Counted from the first letter of the stretch, positions 7,134-16,738 are shown. The stretch is DNA of 64,000 bases from Humibacillus xanthopallidus (GCF_006717145.1 NZ_VFQF01000002.1:62001-126000); one strand, 5' to 3'. The notes: generated from the letters alone by a model not told the origin. Translations and numbers: made by a program.

Positions 7134-9830
7134 ATGAGCATGCGCCAGCTCGAGCGCCGCTCTGCCGCAGCCCTTCCGGGGCGCGGGGTGTGGCCGCTGC
7201 GCGATCACCCGACGACGCTGTGGCTGACCGCAGCCCTCGTCGTGGCGGCGCTCGGTCGGGACATCCCGGCAGCCGACTGGCTCGTCGTGCACCTCGTGCT
7301 CCTCGGTGCGGTCACGCACGCGGTGATGGTGTGGAGCACGCACTTCGCCCAGGCCCTCCTCAAGACGCCGCCGACCCTCGACGGTCGCCGGCAGCAGGGG
7401 CGCCGCCTCGCCCTCCTGCTCCTCGGCTCGACGCTCGTCTTCGTCGGCGTGCCGGCCGGCTGGTGGCCGGTGACGGTGGCCGGCGCCACGTGCGCAGGCG
7501 CCGCCGTCACGTGGCACGGCATCCAGCTGTGGCGCCGCCTCCGCGCAGCGCTCCCGGGCCGCTTCCGGATCACCATCCGCTACTACCTCTCCGCAGCGAC
7601 GGCCATGCCGGTGGGCGCCTTCTTCGGGGTCCTCCTCGCGCAGCAGCCGCCCGACCCGTGGCACGCCCGCCTCCTCGTGGCCCACTCGATGACGATGGCG
7701 CTCGGCTGGCTCGGTCTCACCGTCACCGGCACCCTCGTGACCTTCTGGCCGACGCTGCTGCGGGCCCGCATGGACGACCGCGCCGAAACCCTTGCGCGAC
7801 AGGCCCTTCCGGTGCTCCTCGTCGGCCTTGTGGTCGCCGTAGCCGGTGCGCTGGCGGGCAGGCACCTGCCCACGTCGCTGGGCCTCATCACGTATGCCGC
7901 CGGCATCGTCTGGTGGGCGCGCGCACTCATCGCCCCGGCCCGTCGCAGCGTGCCCCGCCGCTTCGCCACCGTCTCCGCTGCCTGCGCCCTCGCGTGGTTC
8001 GTCACCACCGTCGTCGCCGTCGCCGCGCTCGTCCTCCTGACGCCGGACTGGACCGAGGTCGGCGCCCACTACGAGCTCGTGGCGGCCGCGCTGGCCGTCG
8101 GTTTCGCCCTGCAGCTCGTGCTCGCGGCGCTGAGCCATCTCGTGCCGAGCGTCCTCGGTGGGGGCCCGGCCGCTCTGCGCGCCGGACTCGACTGGTTCGA
8201 GCGCGGCGCGCCCTTCCGGGTCGTCGGGCTCAACCTCGGCCTCGCGCTGTGGCTGCTCCCGCTGCCCAGCCCCACCCGCATGGCCCTGGGTGTGCTCGTG
8301 GCCCTCGCCGTGGCGAGCTTCCTGCCGCTCACCGGGCTGTCGGTGCGAGAGTCGATCCGGGCACGCCGGGCTGCAGAGACGGGCCCCGCTCCGACCCCCT
8401 CGACTGCGACGACCCCGCGTGCTCCTCAGAGCGAGAGGCCTTTCTGGTCCTCCGGCCAGCTCGCCGCCGCCGTGTCAGTCATCGCACTCGTCGTCGCTGC
8501 GAGCCTCGCCCTCCCGTCAGCCGCCGCCGGCGGGGGCGCTGCCCAGGTCACCCCGACGGGGCACACGACGACCGTCGAGGTGGCCGCCCGGGACATGCGC
8601 TTCACGCCCGCCACGATCACGGTGCCGCTCGGTGACCGCCTCGTCATTCGCGTGACCAACCGCGACGAGACGACGACCCACGACCTCGTCCTCGACACGG
8701 GCGGCCGCACGGCACGCCTGGCGCCCGGAGCCACCGGTGAGCTCGATGCCGGAGTCGTGGCCGGCCCGGTCGAGGGCTGGTGCTCGGTCGTCGGACACCG
8801 CCAGATGGGCATGGTCCTGCACGTCCTCGTCACGGGCGGCGCGTCAGGCAGTGCCGCTGCCGGGGCCCCGCTCGGCTCCGCGGCGGGTGGTGCACCCGCT
8901 GCTGGTCACGACGGGTCGGGCATGACGATGCACGACGCCAACGTGCACGCCGGCCAGGGCGCTCTGGGAGCCGGCTTCACGGCATACGACCCCCTGCTTG
9001 CGCCCCTCACGACCGAGCGGGTGCACCGGGTGACGCTCACCGTCGAGGAGCTCGAGCTGCAGGTCGCGCCGGGGGTCTGGCAGCGGCGGTGGACCTACAA
9101 CGGCACCTCGCCCGGGCCCACCCTGCACGGACGCGTCGGCGACGTCTTCGAGGTCACCCTCGTCAACCACGGCACGATGGGCCACTCCATCGACTTCCAC
9201 GCCGGGTCGCGGGCGCCCGACGACGTCATGCGCACGGTGCCGCCGGGCGGCAGCCTCACCTACCGCTTCACCGCGTCGCGGGCCGGCATCTGGGTGTACC
9301 ACTGCTCCACGATGCCGATGTCGGCGCACATCGCCGCGGGGCTCGTCGGTGCCGTCGTCATCGAGCCACCGGACCTGCCGTCCGTCGACCGCAGCTTCCT
9401 GCTCGTGCAGTCGGAGCTCTACCTCGGCGCGAGCACGGCCCACGGCTCCGCTGCCGAGGTCGATGCGACCACGGCGCAGGCGGGCACGCCGGACGGCGTC
9501 GTCTTCAACGGCACCGCCTTCCAGTACGACTCGGCTCAGCTCCGGGCGCGGGTGGGGGAGCGGGTTCGCTTCTGGGTGCTCGACGCCGGGCCCAACCGGG
9601 CGACGAGCTTCCACGTCGTCGGGGCGCAGTTCGACGCGGTCTGGGCCGAGGGCGCGTGGCTCCTGCGGCCCGGTGCGTCGAGCGGCGGCAGCCAGGCCCT
9701 GGCGCTCGGCGCCGCCCAGGGCGGCTTCGTCGAGACGACCTTCCCCGAGGCGGGCCACTACCCGTTCGTCAGCCATGTCATGGCCGACGCGGAGCGCGGG
9801 GCGCACGGTGTCGTGCAGGTGCAGCCATGA
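7134..9830 (+). CDS. nirK: Membrane-anchored NirK-type copper nitrite reductase
   Basis: 898 residues in three parts. Residues 1-430 hold about ten membrane helices with conserved His (VVHLVLLG, THAVMVWSTHF, VAHSMTMALGWLG, LSHLVPSV). Residues 460-570 form a cupredoxin with a Cys-His-Met cluster (GWCSVVGHRQMGM). Residues 600-898 match two-domain NirK: His684, Asp687 and His689 in HSIDFH, His723-Cys724 in YHC, His732, His827 in SFHVVG and His881 in FVSHVM. These correspond to the type 1 ligands, the type 2 ligands and the catalytic Asp/His. The type 1 axial Met is Leu737. It should reduce nitrite to NO outside the membrane, after narGHI forms nitrite. The N-terminal half may carry electrons in; that is inference. 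Confidence 0.88.
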   Translation: MSMRQLERRSAAALPGRGVWPLRDHPTTLWLTAALVVAALGRDIPAADWLVVHLVLLGAVTHAVMVWSTHFAQALLKTPPTLDGRRQQGRRLALLLLGSTLVFVGVPAGWWPVTVAGATCAGAAVTWHGIQLWRRLRAALPGRFRITIRYYLSAATAMPVGAFFGVLLAQQPPDPWHARLLVAHSMTMALGWLGLTVTGTLVTFWPTLLRARMDDRAETLARQALPVLLVGLVVAVAGALAGRHLPTSLGLITYAAGIVWWARALIAPARRSVPRRFATVSAACALAWFVTTVVAVAALVLLTPDWTEVGAHYELVAAALAVGFALQLVLAALSHLVPSVLGGGPAALRAGLDWFERGAPFRVVGLNLGLALWLLPLPSPTRMALGVLVALAVASFLPLTGLSVRESIRARRAAETGPAPTPSTATTPRAPQSERPFWSSGQLAAAVSVIALVVAASLALPSAAAGGGAAQVTPTGHTTTVEVAARDMRFTPATITVPLGDRLVIRVTNRDETTTHDLVLDTGGRTARLAPGATGELDAGVVAGPVEGWCSVVGHRQMGMVLHVLVTGGASGSAAAGAPLGSAAGGAPAAGHDGSGMTMHDANVHAGQGALGAGFTAYDPLLAPLTTERVHRVTLTVEELELQVAPGVWQRRWTYNGTSPGPTLHGRVGDVFEVTLVNHGTMGHSIDFHAGSRAPDDVMRTVPPGGSLTYRFTASRAGIWVYHCSTMPMSAHIAAGLVGAVVIEPPDLPSVDRSFLLVQSELYLGASTAHGSAAEVDATTAQAGTPDGVVFNGTAFQYDSAQLRARVGERVRFWVLDAGPNRATSFHVVGAQFDAVWAEGAWLLRPGASSGGSQALALGAAQGGFVETTFPEAGHYPFVSHVMADAERGAHGVVQVQP

Positions 9831-9952
9831 ACGAGAGCCTGACCGATACCCCAGACGCGCGCCGTCATCGCCGCCACCATCGAACCTGTGGCACTCCGAC
9901 GGCCACACACAAGACCACATGCACGAACACCACCGACGACGGGAACCGATGA
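9827..9952 (+). CDS. Possible His-rich small ORF between nirK and hemerythrin
   Basis: A 41-codon frame starts with ATG overlapping the nirK stop (ATGA) and ends with TGA overlapping the hemerythrin ATG (ATGA). The product is rich in His, Arg and Thr (RRHRRHHRTCGTP). The two-sided overlap suggests translational coupling; the lack of any domain leaves open that it is only a coupling ORF or chance. Confidence 0.35.
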   Translation: MNESLTDTPDARRHRRHHRTCGTPTATHKTTCTNTTDDGNR

Positions 9953-10395
9953 TGTGCAGCTACTGCGGATGTGCCGACCTCGAGGTGGTCGGCCGGTTCA
10001 TGGGCGAGCACGAGCACATCATCAACCACCTCAGCGCCCTCCGGAGCTCGCTCGACGACGAGACCCGACGACACGCTGCCGCGAGCGAGCTCGAGGCGCA
10101 CCTGACGCCGCACGTCGTGGCCGAGGAGGCGGGCCTGTTCGCCGTCATGGCTCGCGACGAGGTCTTCACCGACCACATCGCCCGGCTCTGCGGCGAGCAC
10201 CACGAGCTCGACGAGCTGCTCGCGGCGGTGGCGGGTGGTGACGTCGCGCTCTTCCCCCGCTTCGAGGACGCCCTGCGCGACCACATCGACCGCGAGGACA
10301 ACGGGCTCTTCCCAGCGGCGGCCATCCACCTCGGTGGCCCCGAGTGGGACGAGGTCGAGCTCCTCACCCCGACGACAGCAGGAGCGCACCGATGA
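9949..10395 (+). CDS. Hemerythrin-domain protein with CxxCxC N-terminus
   Basis: About 148 residues. It begins MMCSYCGCADLE and continues with a four-helix hemerythrin/HHE fold: EHEHIINHL, HLTPHVVAEEAGLF, EHHELDELL and LRDHIDREDNGLFPAA. The His/Glu pairs (H..E, HxxxE, H..D) are those that hold the di-iron site. Proteins of this type are linked to nitrosative or oxidative stress and iron-sulfur repair, and here it follows nirK, where NO would be made. ATG 9949 or 9952 are both possible; 9949 overlaps the preceding stop. Confidence 0.85.
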   Translation: MMCSYCGCADLEVVGRFMGEHEHIINHLSALRSSLDDETRRHAAASELEAHLTPHVVAEEAGLFAVMARDEVFTDHIARLCGEHHELDELLAAVAGGDVALFPRFEDALRDHIDREDNGLFPAAAIHLGGPEWDEVELLTPTTAGAHR

Positions 10396-10533
10396 CGACA
10401 AGCCCGACAAAGAGGACATCAACTACGCAGGGTCGTAGGTCTGGTCACACGGGCCCCACCCGTGACAGGGTGCAGGACATGGCAACCCTCGAGGTGTCCT
10501 GGCCGCGCAACGGAGCACGGAAGGGGGTGCGTC

Positions 10534-13500
10534 ATGGCTGAACGGTCATCGACCGCATCGGCGGGTCGAGCGAGTGCCGCAGCGACTCCGGGCCTCGACG
10601 GCTCGGCGTCGGCAGCGCTGCTCAAGGCGGGCCGCTTCTTCACCCGGTGGGACGAGTCTGCTGACGGCAGAGCCGTCTACCGCGAGGGAGGCCGCGCCGG
10701 CGACGTCTTCTACCGCGACCGCTGGAGCCACGACAAGGTCGTGCGCTCGACCCACGGCGTGAACTGCACCGGCTCCTGCTCGTGGAAGGTCTACGTCAAG
10801 GACGGGATCATCACGTGGGAGACCCAGCAGACCGACTACCCCTCCGTCGGCCCCGACCGCCCGGAGTACGAGCCGCGCGGCTGCCCCCGCGGCGCCGCCT
10901 TCTCCTGGTACACCTACTCGCCGACGCGGGTGCGCTACCCCTACGTGCGCGGCGTCCTGCTCGAGATGTACCGCGAGGCCAAGGCGCGGCTCGGCGACCC
11001 CGTCGCCGCCTGGCACGAGATCACGACCGACCCCGAGAAGCGCCGGCGCTACCAGAGCGCGCGCGGCAAGGGCGGACTCGTGCGTGCGTCGTGGGGCGAG
11101 GCCGTCGAGATCGCCGCCGCCGCCCACGTCCACACGATCAAGGAGTACGGCCCCGACCGGGTCGCCGGCTTCTCGCCGATCCCCGCGATGTCGATGGTGT
11201 CGCACTGCGTCGGCACCCGCTTCATCCAGCTCATCGGCGGCGTCATGACGAGCTTCTACGACTGGTACGCCGACCTGCCCGTCGCAAGCCCCCAGGTCTT
11301 CGGCGACCAGACCGACGTGCCCGAGTCGGGCGACTGGTGGGACGCCACCTACCTCATGATGTGGGGCTCCAACGTCCCCGTCACCCGCACGCCCGACGCG
11401 CACTGGATGGCCGAGGTGCGCTACCGCGGCACGAAGGTCGTCACGGTGAGCCCCGACTACGCCGACAACACGAAGTTCGCCGACGAGTGGATGCCCGCCC
11501 AGGCCGGCACCGACGCGGCGCTCGCCATGGCGATGGGGCACGTGCTCCTCAAGGAGTTCTTCGTCGACCGTGAGGTCGACTTCTTCACCGACTACGTGCG
11601 CACCTACAGCGACCTGCCCTTCCTCATCCGCCTCGACCCGCCCGAGGAGGCGTATGCCGCCGCGTCGGGTGACGAGGGCAGCGCGGCCCTGGTGCCCGGC
11701 AAGTTCCTCACGGCTGCCGACCTCGCCGACGCCGGGGCCGTCGTCCCTGACGAGGATGCCTGGAAGACAGTGCTGCTCGACCGCGCCACCGGTGAGCCGG
11801 TCGTGCCCAACGGCTCGATGGGCTTCCGCTACGCCGACTCCGGCAAGGGTCGGTGGAACCTCGATCTCGAGGGAGTCAGCCCTGCGCTGACGATGGCCGG
11901 TGACGCCGCGGGAGGTGCGCCGGTCGAGAACGTCGAGGTGCTGCTCCCGGCCTTCGTCGAGCCCGACGGCACCGGCTCGGTGCTGCGCCGTGGCGTGCCC
12001 GCCCGCCGGGTCGGCGGCCACCTCGTGACGACCGTCTACGACCTCATGCTCGCGCAGTACGGCGTCGCGCGGCCGGGTCTGCCGGGCAGCTGGCCGACCG
12101 GCTACGACGACGTGACGGCCCCCTACACGCCCGCCTGGCAGGCCGAGATCACCGGCGTGCCCGCCGAGCAGTGCATCCGAATCGCCCGCGAGTTCGCGAC
12201 GAACTCCGAGCAGTCGCAAGGCCGCTCGATGATCATCATGGGAGCGGGCATCTGCCAGTGGTTCCATGGTGACGCCACCTACCGCGCGATCCTCTCGCTC
12301 CTCGTCCTCACCGGCTGCATGGGCCGCAACGGCGGCGGCTGGGCGCACTACGTCGGCCAGGAGAAGTGCCGGCCCATCACCGGCTGGATCTCGCTCGCCA
12401 ACGCGCTCGACTGGGGCCGGCCGCCGCGCACGATGACGGGCACGTCGTACTGGTACATGCACACCGACCAGTGGCGCAACGACGGCTACTCCGCCGACTC
12501 GCTGAACTCGCCTCTCGCCAGAGGACATCTGGCCGGCAAGCACACGGCCGACACCATCGCGCAGTCCGCCCGGATGGGGTGGATGCCGTTCTACCCGCAG
12601 TTCGGCACCAACCCGCTCCAGGTGGCCGAGGACGCCCAGGCCGCGGTCGACGCGGGCACCGCCGCCAGCCCAGCGGCATACGTGGCTGGGGCCCTGCACG
12701 ACGGCTCGCTGACCTCGGCGATCGAGGACGTCGACGCCCCGGAGAACTGGCCGCGCACCCTCGTGCTGTGGCGGAGCAACCTCATGGGCTCGTCCGCCAA
12801 GGGCAACGAGTACTTCCTGCGCAACCTGCTCGGCACGCACCACAACGTCATGGGCAGTGAGAACCCCAACGCACCAAGGCCGTCCGAGGTGAAGTGGCAC
12901 GACGAGGCGCCCGAGGGCAAGCTCGACCTGCTGCTCTCGGCCGACTTCCGCATGACGTCGACGACGCTGCTGTCCGACATCGTGCTGCCCGCGGCGACGT
13001 GGTACGAGAAGCACGACCTCAGCTCCACCGACATGCACCCGTTCGTGCACGCCTTCACCCCCGCCATCGACCCGCCGTGGGAGGCGAAGAGCGACTTCGA
13101 GCTCTTCCACCTCCTCGCGGAGAAGCTCTCGGATCTCGCGCGCACGCACCTCGGGGTGCGCAAGGACCTCGTCAGCGTGCCGCTCATGCACGACACGCCC
13201 GGTGAGACGGCGCAGCCCGGCGGGCGGGCGATCGACTGGCGCGCCACGGGTCAGCCCGGCACGCCGGGCAAGACGATGCCGGTCTTCCAGCTCGTCGAGC
13301 GCGACTACACCGCGATCAGCGAGAAGCTCGCCACCGTGGGCCCGCTCGCCGACAGCCTCGGCTTCACCGTCAAGAACGTCACCTTTCGCGTCGAGGAGGA
13401 GGTGGCGCGGCTCGCCGCCAAGAACGGCGTCATGCTCGGCGGAGCCGGCGACGGTCGGCCGGCGATCGACACCGACGAGAAGATGGCGGAGGCGATCCTC

Positions 13501-14334
13501 ACCTTCTCCGGCACGACGAACGGCCACCTCGCGGTGCAGGGCTTCCGCACCCTCGAGGAGCGGGTGGGCAAGAAGCTCGCCGACCTCGCCGAGGGGTCGG
13601 AGGAGAAGCACGTCACCTTCGCCGACACGCAGAGCGCGCCGGTCGCGGTCATCACCTCGCCCGAGTGGTCGGGCTCCGAGACCGGTGGGCGCCGCTACGC
13701 CCCCTTCACCGTCAACATCGAGCGGCTCAAGCCCTTCCACACCCTGACGGGCCGGATGCACTTCTACCTCGACCACGACTGGATGCAGGACCTCGGCGAG
13801 GCCCTGCCGATCTATCGACCACCACTCGACATGCATCGCCTCTTCGGCGAGCCGAAGCTCGGGCCGGACGGCTCGAAGCAGGTGACCGTCCGCTACCTCA
13901 CGCCGCACTCCAAGTGGTCGATCCACTCGGAGTACCAGGACAACCTGCTCATGCTCTCGCTCTCGCGTGGCGGGCCGACGGTCTGGATGAGCCCCCAGGA
14001 CGCCGGCTCCATCGACGTCTCGGACAACGACTGGGTGGAGTGCCTCAACACCAACGGCGTGCTCGTCGGTCGCGCCATCGTCAGCAGCCGTATGCCTGAG
14101 GGCGTGGTCTACGTGCACCACGCTCAGGAGCGCACGATCGACGTCCCGAAGTCGGAGGCGACCGGCCGTCGCGGCGGCATCCACAACTCCGTGACCCGGC
14201 TGCTCGTCAAGCCCACGCACCTCATCGGCGGCTACGCCCAGCTGTCCTACACCTTCAACTATCTCGGCCCGACAGGGAACCAACGAGACATGGTCTCGAC
14301 GGTCCGCAAGCGCTCGCAGGAGGTGACGTACTGA
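10534..14334 (+). CDS. narG: Respiratory nitrate reductase alpha subunit
   Basis: 1266 residues, the usual NarG length. The N-terminus has no twin-arginine signal, so it should face the cytoplasm. HGVNCTGSCSW carries the His/Cys ligands of the FS0 [4Fe-4S] cluster, and FYDWYADLP contains the Asp that ligates molybdenum. The bis-MGD pocket segments (FSPIPAMSMVSHCVGTRF, LMMWGSNVPVTRTPDAH) follow. NarG reduces nitrate to nitrite with electrons passed from NarI through NarH. ATG 10534 has an AAGGGGG site. Its stop overlaps the narH start (TGATG), opening a tightly coupled narGHJI operon. Confidence 0.97.
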   Translation: MAERSSTASAGRASAAATPGLDGSASAALLKAGRFFTRWDESADGRAVYREGGRAGDVFYRDRWSHDKVVRSTHGVNCTGSCSWKVYVKDGIITWETQQTDYPSVGPDRPEYEPRGCPRGAAFSWYTYSPTRVRYPYVRGVLLEMYREAKARLGDPVAAWHEITTDPEKRRRYQSARGKGGLVRASWGEAVEIAAAAHVHTIKEYGPDRVAGFSPIPAMSMVSHCVGTRFIQLIGGVMTSFYDWYADLPVASPQVFGDQTDVPESGDWWDATYLMMWGSNVPVTRTPDAHWMAEVRYRGTKVVTVSPDYADNTKFADEWMPAQAGTDAALAMAMGHVLLKEFFVDREVDFFTDYVRTYSDLPFLIRLDPPEEAYAAASGDEGSAALVPGKFLTAADLADAGAVVPDEDAWKTVLLDRATGEPVVPNGSMGFRYADSGKGRWNLDLEGVSPALTMAGDAAGGAPVENVEVLLPAFVEPDGTGSVLRRGVPARRVGGHLVTTVYDLMLAQYGVARPGLPGSWPTGYDDVTAPYTPAWQAEITGVPAEQCIRIAREFATNSEQSQGRSMIIMGAGICQWFHGDATYRAILSLLVLTGCMGRNGGGWAHYVGQEKCRPITGWISLANALDWGRPPRTMTGTSYWYMHTDQWRNDGYSADSLNSPLARGHLAGKHTADTIAQSARMGWMPFYPQFGTNPLQVAEDAQAAVDAGTAASPAAYVAGALHDGSLTSAIEDVDAPENWPRTLVLWRSNLMGSSAKGNEYFLRNLLGTHHNVMGSENPNAPRPSEVKWHDEAPEGKLDLLLSADFRMTSTTLLSDIVLPAATWYEKHDLSSTDMHPFVHAFTPAIDPPWEAKSDFELFHLLAEKLSDLARTHLGVRKDLVSVPLMHDTPGETAQPGGRAIDWRATGQPGTPGKTMPVFQLVERDYTAISEKLATVGPLADSLGFTVKNVTFRVEEEVARLAAKNGVMLGGAGDGRPAIDTDEKMAEAILTFSGTTNGHLAVQGFRTLEERVGKKLADLAEGSEEKHVTFADTQSAPVAVITSPEWSGSETGGRRYAPFTVNIERLKPFHTLTGRMHFYLDHDWMQDLGEALPIYRPPLDMHRLFGEPKLGPDGSKQVTVRYLTPHSKWSIHSEYQDNLLMLSLSRGGPTVWMSPQDAGSIDVSDNDWVECLNTNGVLVGRAIVSSRMPEGVVYVHHAQERTIDVPKSEATGRRGGIHNSVTRLLVKPTHLIGGYAQLSYTFNYLGPTGNQRDMVSTVRKRSQEVTY

Positions 14335-16043
14335 TGCGTGTCATGGCCCAGATGGGCATGGTGATGAACCTCGACAAGTGCATCGGGTGCCACACGTGCT
14401 CGGTGACGTGCAAGCAGGCGTGGACCAACCGCGCCGGCACCGAGTACGTCTGGTTCAACAACGTGGAGACGCGGCCCGGTCAGGGCTACCCGCGCCGCTA
14501 CGAGGACCAGGAGACGTGGAAGGGCGGCTGGACGCTGACCAACCGCGGCAACCTCAAGCTCAAGGCCGGCGGGAGGGTGCAGAAGCTCCTCGGCATCTTC
14601 GCGAGCCCCGTGCAGCCCAAGCTCGCCGACTACTACGAGCCGTGGACCTACGACTACCAGACCCTCATCGAGGCGCCGCTCGGCGACGACTTCCCTGTCG
14701 CCCGGCCCAAGTCGCTCATCACCGGCGAGAACACGAAGATCACGTGGTCGGCCAACTGGGACGACAACCTCGGCGGCTCGAGCGAGATGGGCGAGCTCGA
14801 CCCGATCGTCGCCAAGCTCAACGCCTCGGTGCGCCGCGAGTCGGAGGAGAAGGTCCGCTTCGAGCTCGAGAAGACCTTCATGTTCTACCTCCCGCGAATC
14901 TGCGAGCACTGCCTCAACCCGTCGTGCATGGCGTCGTGCCCCTCGGGCGCGATCTACAAGCGCGAGGAGGACGGCATCGTCCTCGTCGACCAGGACCGGT
15001 GCCGCGGCTGGCGTCAGTGCATCACCGGCTGCCCGTACAAGAAGATCTACTTCAACCACAAGAGCGGCAAGGCCGAGAAGTGCACGTTCTGCTACCCCCG
15101 CGTCGAGGTGGGTCTGCCGACCGTCTGCTCCGAGACGTGTGTCGGGCGGCTGCGCTACCTCGGGCTCTTCCTCTACGACGCCGACCGCGTCACAGCGGCG
15201 GCAGCGACCCCCGACGAGGGCGACCTCTACGAGGCGCAGCTCGACCTCCTGCTCGACCCGAGCGACCCTGAGGTCATCGCCGCCGCCCGGCGCGAGGGCA
15301 TACCGGACGACTGGATGGACGCGGCACGGCGCTCGCCCGTCTACGCGCTCGCCAAGACCTACCGCGTGGCACTGCCGCTGCACCCGGAGTACCGCACGAT
15401 GCCGATGGTCTGGTACGTGCCGCCGCTCTCGCCGATCGTCGACGTGCTTTCGTCGCAGGGCCACGACGCGGAGGACCGCGGGGTGCTCTTCGGCGCCATC
15501 GAGGCGCTGCGCATCCCGGTCGACTATCTCGCCGAGCTCTTCACCGCCGGGCGCACCGACATCATCACGGACGTGCTCCAGAAGCTCGCGGCGATGCGGG
15601 CCTACATGCGCGACGTGTCGCTCGGCCGGGACGGCGACCCTGCGATCCCGGAGGCCGTCGGGATGAGCGAGGAGACGCTCTACGAGATGTACCGCCTCAT
15701 GGCGATCGCCAAGTATGCCGACCGCTACGTCATCCCGACCGCGCACGTCGAGCGCGCCCACGAGCTCGAGGAGATCGGCTGCTCGCTCGACTTCGACGAG
15801 GGGCCGGGGATGTACGAGTCCGGTCCGTTCGGTGAGGCGAGCGGCCGGCCGGCGCCTGTGGCCGTGGAGACGTTCAACGCCCTCAAGCAGCGCCAGACGT
15901 CCGACTCCGCGATGACGACGACGGCGGGCGGCGGGCTGCGTGGCCGCGTCAACCTGCTCAACTGGGACGGCAACGGCGCCCCCGACGGTCTCTTCCCGGG
16001 AGCGTCAGCCGGGTCGAGTGACCCGACGGAGGCGCCGCGATGA
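14334..16043 (+). CDS. narH: Respiratory nitrate reductase beta subunit
   Basis: 569 residues. Four Cys clusters are visible: CIGCHTCSVTC near residue 16, CEHCLNPSCMASCP, the CRGWRQCITGCP group in which Trp replaces one Cys and marks the [3Fe-4S] centre, and KCTFCYPR with VCSETCVGR. Together they make the three [4Fe-4S] and one [3Fe-4S] clusters that relay electrons from NarI haem to NarG. The C-terminal 60 residues are longer than in E. coli NarH, as in other actinobacteria. Stop overlaps narJ (ATGA). Confidence 0.97.
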   Translation: MRVMAQMGMVMNLDKCIGCHTCSVTCKQAWTNRAGTEYVWFNNVETRPGQGYPRRYEDQETWKGGWTLTNRGNLKLKAGGRVQKLLGIFASPVQPKLADYYEPWTYDYQTLIEAPLGDDFPVARPKSLITGENTKITWSANWDDNLGGSSEMGELDPIVAKLNASVRRESEEKVRFELEKTFMFYLPRICEHCLNPSCMASCPSGAIYKREEDGIVLVDQDRCRGWRQCITGCPYKKIYFNHKSGKAEKCTFCYPRVEVGLPTVCSETCVGRLRYLGLFLYDADRVTAAAATPDEGDLYEAQLDLLLDPSDPEVIAAARREGIPDDWMDAARRSPVYALAKTYRVALPLHPEYRTMPMVWYVPPLSPIVDVLSSQGHDAEDRGVLFGAIEALRIPVDYLAELFTAGRTDIITDVLQKLAAMRAYMRDVSLGRDGDPAIPEAVGMSEETLYEMYRLMAIAKYADRYVIPTAHVERAHELEEIGCSLDFDEGPGMYESGPFGEASGRPAPVAVETFNALKQRQTSDSAMTTTAGGGLRGRVNLLNWDGNGAPDGLFPGASAGSSDPTEAPR

Positions 16044-16738
16044 TCGGCCTGCGACGGTTCACCGACCGCAGGGCCGACCGCCGACGCGACGACCGCGTCG
16101 TGCACCTCGTCGCCGCTCGCTGCCTCGACTACCCGCGCGAGGAGCTCGTCGAGTCGCTGCCCATGCTCACGGAAGCCCTTGCCGAGCAAGGGGACTCAGC
16201 TGGCGCGCAGGAGCTGCGTCCGCTCGTCGAGCACCTGGGGTCGGGGCCTCTGGCCGACCTGCAGCGCGCCTACGTCGACACCTTCGACCTCAGTCGCAAG
16301 CACGCCCTCTACCTCTCGTACTGGACCGACGGCGACACGCGCAGACGGGGCGAGGTGCTGGGACGGTTCAAGGCGGCATACCGGCGCAGCGGCTTCCTCG
16401 TCGACACGCACGGCGAGCTGCCCGACTACCTCCCCATGGTGCTCGAGTTCGCCGCGTGCGCCGACGCCGAGGCAGGGGCAGCGCTGCTGCAGGACTATCG
16501 CGCCAGTCTCGAGCTGCTCCGAATCGCACTGCAGGAGAAGGAGAGTCCGTATGCCGCAGCCGCCGTGGCCGTGTGCGCCACCCTCCCCGGGCCGTCGCCC
16601 GTCGACCGCGCGGCCGTCATGGAGATGGTCGGGATGAGCGGGCCACAGCCCACCGAGAGCGTGGGCCTGGACCCCTACGACCCGAGACTGCTTCCGCTGC
16701 AACCGATCCCGCGAGCGGCCGTGGAGGTCTCGTCATGA
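16040..16738 (+). CDS. narJ: Nitrate reductase maturation chaperone
   Basis: 232 residues, helical, of the NarJ/TorD chaperone type: HLVAARCLDYPREELVESLPML near the start, then DTFDLSRKHALYLSYWTDGDTRRRGEVLG, the conserved centre of actinobacterial NarJ, then DYLPMVLEF. NarJ binds apo-NarG in the cytoplasm and directs cofactor insertion and membrane attachment; it is not part of the final enzyme. Start and stop overlap narH and narI by four bases each. Confidence 0.95.
   Translation: MIGLRRFTDRRADRRRDDRVVHLVAARCLDYPREELVESLPMLTEALAEQGDSAGAQELRPLVEHLGSGPLADLQRAYVDTFDLSRKHALYLSYWTDGDTRRRGEVLGRFKAAYRRSGFLVDTHGELPDYLPMVLEFAACADAEAGAALLQDYRASLELLRIALQEKESPYAAAAVAVCATLPGPSPVDRAAVMEMVGMSGPQPTESVGLDPYDPRLLPLQPIPRAAVEVSS

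Noticed and set aside
10392-10541. 49-codon ORF between hemerythrin and narG genes
   Set aside because: It has no ribosome site, overlaps the narG start in another frame and has shadow-like composition; the gap more likely holds the narG promoter.
10546-14283. 1245-codon open frame on the minus strand opposite narG
   Set aside because: It mirrors narG codon by codon, has a low-complexity His/Val/Asp/Arg composition typical of antisense frames in GC-rich DNA, and no recognisable domain.
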